Assembly (NCBI GenBank): GCA_016840185.1
Contig: JAEOSV010000201.1
Span: 1 to 6,374, forward strand
Origin: Candidatus Hermodarchaeota archaeon
Lineage (GTDB): Archaea > Asgardarchaeota > Hermodarchaeia > Hermodarchaeales > Hermodarchaeaceae
Length of the DNA stretch: 6,374 bases
Direction of reading: 5' to 3'
Shown here: positions 1 to 4,475 of the stretch, in pieces
Layout: every line of letters starts with the position of its first letter
Position numbering within the stretch: position 1 is the first letter of the stretch
Notes under the pieces: model-generated
Told to the model about the DNA's origin: nothing
Seen by the model: the letters and a program-made list of their open reading frames with translations, nothing else
The model's database searches: none
Translations under genes and position numbers: made by a program

Positions 1-845
1 ACTCGATCAGATAATAAGACTTCTAGCGCCTCGGGATCCGAGAGCCCATTTGCCCATTGTCGCCAATCTACACTTGTGATAAATTTAACCTGGACATCCC
101 GGGGAATGATGTTGAGAAGGTACTCCGTGATATCGTTCGTAATAAGGGGGGAGATTAATAGAACCGAGTTTTTTGCCGACGATAAGAGCCCGTGAACCAA
201 GTCATGAAGTCCATTTGATGTGTTTATGAAGACACTTTTCGTTTTTCGAGGTAACGTTGATGAAAGAGAGTAAACCTGCTTAGCTTTTGGATATTCGCAA
301 GCACCTTCACAGAAAGCCGTTGAATATTGCTGAGCTTCTTTAATGATACTTCGATCAGATGAGACAATTGTCAAGTCTTGAATCGGTGTTGAATCATTGG
401 TCACTAAGTCGGCAGAACCAATGGCCAACCGTTGATCTGTGATAAGCATGTTGAAATGGATGCGTGGTCGATGAATTATTTCGACTGCTTGATCTGACCG
501 TTTTGCCAATCCCCTAAGCTTCTCGGCATCAGCATTATCTGCAAGAATAAGTCGCACTATTGCTGACTCATTGATATTACGAAGAAGATCCTTGAAGGGT
601 GTGCCTTCCAAGCGGGGGCTTCCGAGCCAGACAATTTTCTCACCTTGCCTAGCTAACAATCGGTAATCAGAGTCAATATCGGATTGGACAAGAAAAATCG
701 GTGTCGTAGATAACTTTTCTTCAGCTACTGATAACAAATCAATAATTTTTGGAAAGAATTTCGTCTCAATCAAGGGTCGAAATTCCCAAAGAACCATTAG
801 TAAAACTGAACCAACGATTAGAAACAGGGCTAATGCAGGAAACAT
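1..845 (-). CDS. Membrane-anchored phospholipase D-superfamily-like protein, partial (C-terminus beyond left edge)
   Basis: An uninterrupted frame of 281 codons runs from an ATG at 845 off the left edge. Residues 2-20 are one hydrophobic segment followed by positive charges (R23, K29, K33), which suggests a signal anchor with the soluble part in the cytoplasm. Residues 46-180 resemble one PLD repeat: a beta-strand KIVWLGS near 70-76, then a degenerate HKD motif, H130-x-N132-x4-D137, followed by GSAD at 143-146. The usual Lys is Asn and the spacing from D to GS is one residue shorter than usual. A second repeat seems to begin near 205, with an alternating hydrophobic strand SVLLISPLIT (227-236) and VQVKFITSVDW (251-261), typical of the start of a PLD domain; its HKD motif would lie outside the window. 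The PLD superfamily includes phospholipases, nucleases, lipid synthases and non-catalytic regulators. Without the first Lys, catalysis by this repeat is doubtful. No strong Shine-Dalgarno precedes the ATG. An in-frame TTG at 854 is an alternative start. The coding call is firm; the family call is moderate. Confidence 0.7.
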   Translation of the reverse strand, partial: MFPALALFLIVGSVLLMVLWEFRPLIETKFFPKIIDLLSVAEEKLSTTPIFLVQSDIDSDYRLLARQGEKIVWLGSPRLEGTPFKDLLRNINESAIVRLILADNADAEKLRGLAKRSDQAVEIIHRPRIHFNMLITDQRLAIGSADLVTNDSTPIQDLTIVSSDRSIIKEAQQYSTAFCEGACEYPKAKQVYSLSSTLPRKTKSVFINTSNGLHDLVHGLLSSAKNSVLLISPLITNDITEYLLNIIPRDVQVKFITSVDWRQWANGLSDPEALEVLLSDR

Positions 846-900
846 TTCGATACAAGTCTCGCCTAGTTGCTGGAAATTCGAACCCCTTTTGGCAATATGT

Positions 901-919
901 GCCTATTTTATCTTTTGGC
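901..919 (-). promoter_or_regulatory. Candidate archaeal TATA-like promoter for the PLD-like gene
   Basis: On the minus strand this reads GCCAAAAGATAAAATAGGC, an A/T-rich core flanked by GC, about 60 nt before the ATG at 845. A related sequence, GCCAAGATAAAAATG, lies before the operon that starts at 3993. The position would give a leader of roughly 30 nt. This is judged by eye only; the archaeal TATA consensus is loose and the surrounding gap is generally A/T-rich. Confidence 0.3.
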
Positions 920-968
920 GGGTAAGATACTCATCTACACATTCAACTGTATTGTTTTTGTTTTGATT

Positions 969-984
969 TTTTTTCTAGAAAAAA
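969..984. repeat. Perfect 16-bp palindrome T6-CTAG-A6
   Basis: The sequence TTTTTTCTAGAAAAAA is its own reverse complement. It lies in the gap between the permease and the PLD-like gene, about 124 nt before the latter's start and within the T-rich terminator zone of the former. It could simply be part of the terminator, or a binding site for a dimeric regulator of the PLD-like gene. Nothing in the window distinguishes these options. Confidence 0.5.
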
Positions 985-1038
985 TGAACAAAAAATTGGT
1001 TCAAAGTCATTTGCTGAAGAAAGTTTGATCCAAAAAAG
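979..1038 (-). terminator. T-tract terminator after the ABC permease
   Basis: Right after the TAA stop of the permease, the minus strand carries three T6 tracts, at 1037-1032, 995-990 and 984-979, with no GC-rich hairpin before them. Runs of T without a stem are the usual intrinsic terminator in archaea. The last tract is one arm of a T6-CTAG-A6 palindrome (969-984). The plus strand is also T-rich at 955-974, but no plus-strand gene ends there. Confidence 0.55.
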
Positions 1039-2709
1039 TTATTCTTGTCTTAGGTATGAGTGGGCAGACCAACTTAGGAGAATTACAATGAGGACAATCG
1101 TATACGGAGCGACAAGTAATGAACTGAGTAACATTAGTGGGACTCCTCCTGGTAAGAATCCGATTTGAAAAATGAGTACGGGTATGATGGCCACCCATGA
1201 AATGACGGGAAAGGTTATCATCAAAGCAATGGGAGTTTCGTTTTTCGCTCGTGAGGCATAAGGATAGCGGCTTCCCAGTCCTACACCGATGGCTGTGGCG
1301 ATGAGTATCGCGTGGGGGAGAATGGCGAGGGCAACTGGGAGCAGGTAGAGGCTTCCCAATATCACCGCGAAGTATATTGCGAAAGGGATTGCCAAACATA
1401 TCGGAGTGAGTAGGAGCTGGATGTATTTGATGAAGGTAAGCCGTAGTGGTGGTACAGGGGCCAATCGAATTAGATAGATGGTGCCGTATTCTCCCTGAAA
1501 GGGGTCAGAGGATGAAATTGCGAGGAGTGGAATTATTACCACTAGTAGAATGGCGTAAAGGGTTTCGATGAGTGGGGCGAATTCAGGGGGAATCGGGAAC
1601 ATGGTTCCAAAGGTAGGAACTAGACTGATGAAAATGATTGCAAAGACGAAGTTTGCTACAAGTCCAAGGATATAGAACGTCTTACCTGGTTTTCGAAATC
1701 CGGTTACGATGTCCTTCTTGAAAAGTGCTCGAACAGGAGATGTTGTTGAAGAGAACTTGATGGGAAGCCGACTAAGGGTACCGAGTGCAGTACCCCTTCG
1801 TCGCGCTACTGTGGCGATTTCTTCGTAGAGATCGACAGTGATTCGGTCTGTTAACCACCGGGTGAGAACCATGATGATTACAAAGGTTAGTATCAATCCC
1901 AGAACGATCCAGGGAAGTGCGGGATAATAGAGATAGGTGAAATTGCCCTCTGAACCGGGGGTTGCACCACTGAAGAGAATGGACACTAACATGTAGGCTA
2001 GATTGTACATTGGGGAGGAGACAAGAAGCCCGTTCACGAGCCAGATAGGGCTTAAGAGTAAGACGGTGCCAATTAGCAGCCCAATGTAGAATATGACGCG
2101 AAAGATTCGTTGTTGAGGTCGTGGTTGAGAAACGAACTTACGCAAAGCATAGAGTCCTTGGGTTGCCACGGAACCAATCTCAGCGAGGAGGAAGGCAATG
2201 AATAGGAAGAGGATAAACATTGCTAGAGTGAGACCGAAATTTAAACCAAAGTACCAAAGCACGGGTTGAAAAGCAACTATGATGTACCCGAAGAGCATGA
2301 GCCGTCGTGGAATCGAACGGAGATATTTCGCCGAGTAGAACACATGACCTTGCAAGGGTGCAGGGAAAAGATAATCAACATCAGCGGGTTCAGTTTCTGA
2401 CCCGAGAGGAACACCCATCACTGCTTTGACAATCTGTTGTGCAATTATCAATGAAAGCACGGCATAGATTATCCAAACAGTATTGATACCAACTAGCCCA
2501 CTGTCCACAATTAGCCAGTACAACGATCCACGAAGTGGTACTGGTAACGTGTACATAAGAACCCAGAGTAACCAGATAACGAGAATGATGATGGCAATGG
2601 ATACGATTTGCACCGTGATGAATATCGGTTGGCGTAGGGATTTGCGAAGGTGGTTGCGTGTCCGTCGATATTCCCACCGGGCTACGGTGGTGGTGTTAAC
2701 CGTTCCCAG
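1039..2709 (-). CDS. ABC-2 type transporter permease, large, internally duplicated; probable CTG start
   Basis: This is the membrane subunit paired with the ABC ATPase just upstream. From a GTG at 2613 it would have 524 residues, but that start has no Shine-Dalgarno. The frame stays open 32 codons further, to a CTG at 2709 preceded by GGAGG at 8 nt, giving 556 residues; I choose that start. Numbered from the CTG, about 14 hydrophobic segments run from 36 to 548, with a cytoplasmic basic stretch near 285-343. Two features occur twice: a charged amphipathic helix before a hydrophobic segment (9-30, ARWEYRR; and about 324-343, RALFKKD), and a loop with Pro followed by Lys leading into a membrane segment (FPAPLQGHVFYSAKYL, 115-130; LAPVPPLRLTFIKYI, 416-430). 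This suggests two fused permease halves, so one chain could serve two ATPase subunits. Substrate unknown. The permease family call is firm from composition, context and loops; the duplication is inferred by eye. Confidence 0.8.
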   Translation of the reverse strand: MGTVNTTTVARWEYRRTRNHLRKSLRQPIFITVQIVSIAIIILVIWLLWVLMYTLPVPLRGSLYWLIVDSGLVGINTVWIIYAVLSLIIAQQIVKAVMGVPLGSETEPADVDYLFPAPLQGHVFYSAKYLRSIPRRLMLFGYIIVAFQPVLWYFGLNFGLTLAMFILFLFIAFLLAEIGSVATQGLYALRKFVSQPRPQQRIFRVIFYIGLLIGTVLLLSPIWLVNGLLVSSPMYNLAYMLVSILFSGATPGSEGNFTYLYYPALPWIVLGLILTFVIIMVLTRWLTDRITVDLYEEIATVARRRGTALGTLSRLPIKFSSTTSPVRALFKKDIVTGFRKPGKTFYILGLVANFVFAIIFISLVPTFGTMFPIPPEFAPLIETLYAILLVVIIPLLAISSSDPFQGEYGTIYLIRLAPVPPLRLTFIKYIQLLLTPICLAIPFAIYFAVILGSLYLLPVALAILPHAILIATAIGVGLGSRYPYASRAKNETPIALMITFPVISWVAIIPVLIFQIGFLPGGVPLMLLSSLLVAPYTIVLIVILLSWSAHSYLRQE

Positions 2710-2722
2710 AGTTTTTACCTCC
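2707..2722 (-). promoter_or_regulatory. Shine-Dalgarno site and CTG initiation codon of the permease
   Basis: On the minus strand GGAGG occupies 2722-2718, inside a longer GGGGGAGGT that overlaps the end of the ATPase gene. An 8-nt spacer (2717-2710) leads to CTG at 2709-2707, in frame with the permease. No ATG, GTG or TTG occurs in this frame between the upstream stop near 2780 and the GTG at 2613. The overlap with the ATPase stop suggests translational coupling. Confidence 0.55.
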
Positions 2723-3479
2723 CCCGTAGTGTCCGAATATAATAATCTTCTAAAGCCGCTCCGCCACCGACTTCACTGCGTAGTTCTTCAACGGTTCCTG
2801 AAGCGACTTTCACGCCATCGGACAGAATCGTAAACTCGTCACTCACTTCTTCAGCAACACTTAGAATATGTGTTGAAAGTACAACGGTGGTTCCATTTTC
2901 AGCAAGTTCTCGGATGACTTGTTTTAACACGTAACCCCCTTCAGGGTCCAACCCGTAGAGTGGTTCATCCATCAACAAGACTTTGGGATTCCGAATCAGA
3001 AGCCCACTTAACAAAGTTCGTTGAAGCATCCCACGGGACAATTCTCCGAGGTATTTCTTCAAGTACCCGCCAATTTCAAACCGGTTGATATATTCAATCC
3101 GACGTTGGTTGAATTCACCTTCTGGAACTTGGTATAAGCTTCCAATAAAGAAAAGAAATTCATCAACCGTGAGAGTCTCGTATGCTGCAGGGGCATCAGG
3201 AAGAAATCCGAGATTAGTTTTCGCTTGCCAAGATTCCCGAAGCATATCATAGCCCATGATGAAAATGCTTCCTCGGTTCGGTCGACTTAGTCCTGCAATT
3301 AAGCGGAGAGTAGTAGTCTTGCCAGCCCCATTGGGACCAACAAGAGCGTGAACGACCCCTTGACGGATTTTTAAGTTAAGGCGATTAACTGCCAAAACAC
3401 CGGGTGGGAATATTTTGCTCAGACGAAATGTTTCCAAAGCAGGTATTTGTTCGTTCGTTTCGTTGGTCGTCGTTGACAT
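2715..3479 (-). CDS. ABC transporter ATP-binding protein
   Basis: A 254-residue nucleotide-binding subunit that would hydrolyse ATP at the inner face of the membrane to drive the permease encoded directly downstream. The core motifs are visible in order: Walker A GPNGAGKTT at 48-56, signature LSRGM at 147-151, Walker B VLLMDEP at 167-173 with catalytic Glu at 172, D-loop GLDP at 176-179, and switch His in STH at 202-204. The Q-loop position reads LGFLPD, with Asp95 where Gln is usual; acidic residues here are seen in the ABC-2 exporter (CcmA/NatA-like) branch, which fits the neighbour. The signature has Arg in place of the second Gly of LSGGQ. Length is normal for a single-domain ATPase. The ATG at 3479 is preceded by GAGGT at 3491-3487 with a 7-nt spacer. 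The stop lies 5 nt before the permease CTG, and the upstream gene ends 46 nt away, so all three are probably one transcript. The cargo cannot be read from the sequence. Confidence 0.95.
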   Translation of the reverse strand: MSTTTNETNEQIPALETFRLSKIFPPGVLAVNRLNLKIRQGVVHALVGPNGAGKTTTLRLIAGLSRPNRGSIFIMGYDMLRESWQAKTNLGFLPDAPAAYETLTVDEFLFFIGSLYQVPEGEFNQRRIEYINRFEIGGYLKKYLGELSRGMLQRTLLSGLLIRNPKVLLMDEPLYGLDPEGGYVLKQVIRELAENGTTVVLSTHILSVAEEVSDEFTILSDGVKVASGTVEELRSEVGGGAALEDYYIRTLRGR

Positions 3480-3525
3480 ACCTATGACCTCGTATCTGTG
3501 TCCTAGTCACGTTTGTAAGACAAAG

Positions 3526-3993
3526 CTAGGGATAAACCCATTGAGCAGGAAGCGGCATGAAGACTAATACCACGATGATAATGAGTACCGCTCCGATGAT
3601 AAGTGCCGCACGGACTAATGGTGTTATGCTCTGATACCCTGTTTTCAGGGCTAACAAGATTAACGCGGCAGCAATGAGAAACCCACCGAGTCCACGAAAG
3701 ACAACATAGATGGGAGCTAAAATCGAAGTCAGCGATGTACCAATCAATTCGAAATATGTCAAGGTCGCTAAAACAAATGTAGCGAGGGTTACAAAGAAGA
3801 GGCCAACGATGAGAAACCGTTGCTCCGAGAAAGATTTGAGTTCACCAAATTCCTGGAGAGCATACTGTTTCTCAACCAGGGTGATCAATTCTGCTCGGCT
3901 CATTGAGTCTGTCACAGAAAGTCCTAACTTTTCAGCCTCCTTTTCGAGCCCCTTTCGGTCCAAAGTCAATAACTTATCACGTAAATCCGTCAC
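3526..3993 (-). CDS. SAP/Rho-N-like helix-extension-helix membrane protein
   Basis: A 155-residue protein of unknown function and the first gene of the likely ABC operon. Residues 8-43 look like a small helix-extension-helix fold: a leading LLTLDRKGLEKEAEKLGL, a short turn, then SRAELITLVEKQ. This matches the spacing of SAP, LEM or Rho N-terminal domains, which often bind nucleic acid or protein. Three hydrophobic segments follow, at about 59-84, 88-117 and 125-147, the last close to the C-terminus. The start is GTG at 3993, chosen because GGAGG at 4005-4001 lies 7 nt upstream. The N-terminal domain carries many charges and should face the cytoplasm. Its position 46 nt before an ABC ATPase suggests an accessory or regulatory subunit of that transporter, or a membrane tether. 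The helix-extension-helix call is by eye and moderate; the protein could equally be a plain small membrane protein with a charged N-terminus. Confidence 0.8.
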   Translation of the reverse strand: MTDLRDKLLTLDRKGLEKEAEKLGLSVTDSMSRAELITLVEKQYALQEFGELKSFSEQRFLIVGLFFVTLATFVLATLTYFELIGTSLTSILAPIYVVFRGLGGFLIAAALILLALKTGYQSITPLVRAALIIGAVLIIIVVLVFMPLPAQWVYP

Positions 3994-4000
3994 TTTCCTG

Positions 4001-4005
4001 CCTCC
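4001..4005 (-). promoter_or_regulatory. Shine-Dalgarno GGAGG fixing a GTG start
   Basis: The minus strand reads GAGGAGGCAGGAAAGTG, with GGAGG 7 nt before the GTG at 3993. This spacing, and the lack of another start nearby with such a site, supports GTG as the true start of the helix-extension-helix membrane protein. Confidence 0.75.
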
Positions 4006-4070
4006 TCACTAAAGCAAACAAATTAACTGCATTTAGCTAGCCTGGGAAGTATAGCAAATTGCCTCCCACT

Positions 4071-4096
4071 CCCCTATTATACATTTTTATCTTGGC
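4071..4096 (-). promoter_or_regulatory. Candidate promoter of the three-gene ABC operon
   Basis: The minus strand carries GCCAAGATAAAAATG (4096-4082), followed by TATAATAG (4081-4074), about 80-100 nt before the GTG at 3993. Either A/T core could be a TATA box. The GCCAA-GATAAAA part resembles the sequence before the PLD-like gene (901-919). The 148-nt gap to the preceding gene is the largest between genes 6374-2709 and is a natural place for a new promoter. Judged by eye; no B-recognition element is certain. Confidence 0.35.
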
Positions 4097-4141
4097 AATA
4101 ATCAGCCTCGTGACACAACCAATTGATAGAAAGTGATTGGT

Positions 4142-4402
4142 TCACTCATTTTCGGGGGATAAAATAGGTTTGATTGGAGATGGAGTTGTCTTGGCTAGAA
4201 TATAGAGACTAAAGAATAGGAGGACTACGAAGATCCCAGATGAAATGAAAAAGAAGGAGGTCTTGAAAAAATCTGATCCCAGAAGTGGGTAGCCCTCAGG
4301 CCAGAATGGTGAGGTCCAGCCGATTGCAAAAACGATTGCTGCTATTGTGAGGAGAACAGACGCAAGAATCCAACGACTGCGATCTGACAAGTCTGATAGC
4401 AT
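4142..4402 (-). CDS. Small protein with two membrane segments, unknown function
   Basis: An 86-residue frame from ATG at 4402 to TGA at 4142. I do not recognise a family. Two hydrophobic segments, about 11-29 (ILASVLLTIAAIVFAIGW) and 47-69 (FFKTSFFFISSGIFVVLLF), are joined by a short loop with a Trp/Pro/Gly-rich stretch (TSPFWPEGYP, 30-39). The N-terminus has Arg and Asp residues and the C-terminus ends in a Pro-rich, charged tail, so both ends may face the cytoplasm. It lies 73 nt downstream of the calcium ATPase and could be cotranscribed with it. The A/T stretch at 4452-4460 might instead give it its own promoter. The Shine-Dalgarno is weak (GTGAT). The clean hydrophobic pattern supports a real gene despite the short length. 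Confidence 0.65.
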   Translation of the reverse strand: MLSDLSDRSRWILASVLLTIAAIVFAIGWTSPFWPEGYPLLGSDFFKTSFFFISSGIFVVLLFFSLYILAKTTPSPIKPILSPENE

Positions 4403-4475
4403 TTTTCAAATCACTGCAAATTGAGCGTGTTGGGAATGGTGTGTGTTTCCAAGTATTTTGCCTTAACTGTTTCTC

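Noticed and set aside
1007..1399. Minus-strand frame of 130 residues overlapping the permease end
   Set aside because: Out of frame with the permease, rich in His, Pro, Arg and Ser, with no membrane or domain pattern; a shadow.
2613..2613. GTG at 2613 as the permease start
   Set aside because: It has no Shine-Dalgarno, leaves a 101-nt gap in a tight operon, and would cut off a basic helix that has a counterpart in the second half of the protein.
2483..2833. Plus-strand open frame of 116 residues
   Set aside because: It lies antisense to the permease and ABC ATPase genes, has no recognisable domain, and is rich in Arg, Ser and Thr as expected from a shadow frame.
3710..4012. Plus-strand frame of 100 residues opposite the helix-extension-helix protein
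   Set aside because: The minus-strand frame has a GGAGG site, clear membrane segments and operon context; the plus frame has only a basic, low-complexity composition.
4119..4140. Inverted repeat CCAAT...ATTGG after the 86-residue gene as a hairpin terminator
   Set aside because: The stem is only 5 bp with a 12-nt loop and is followed by no T-tract, so it is not convincing.
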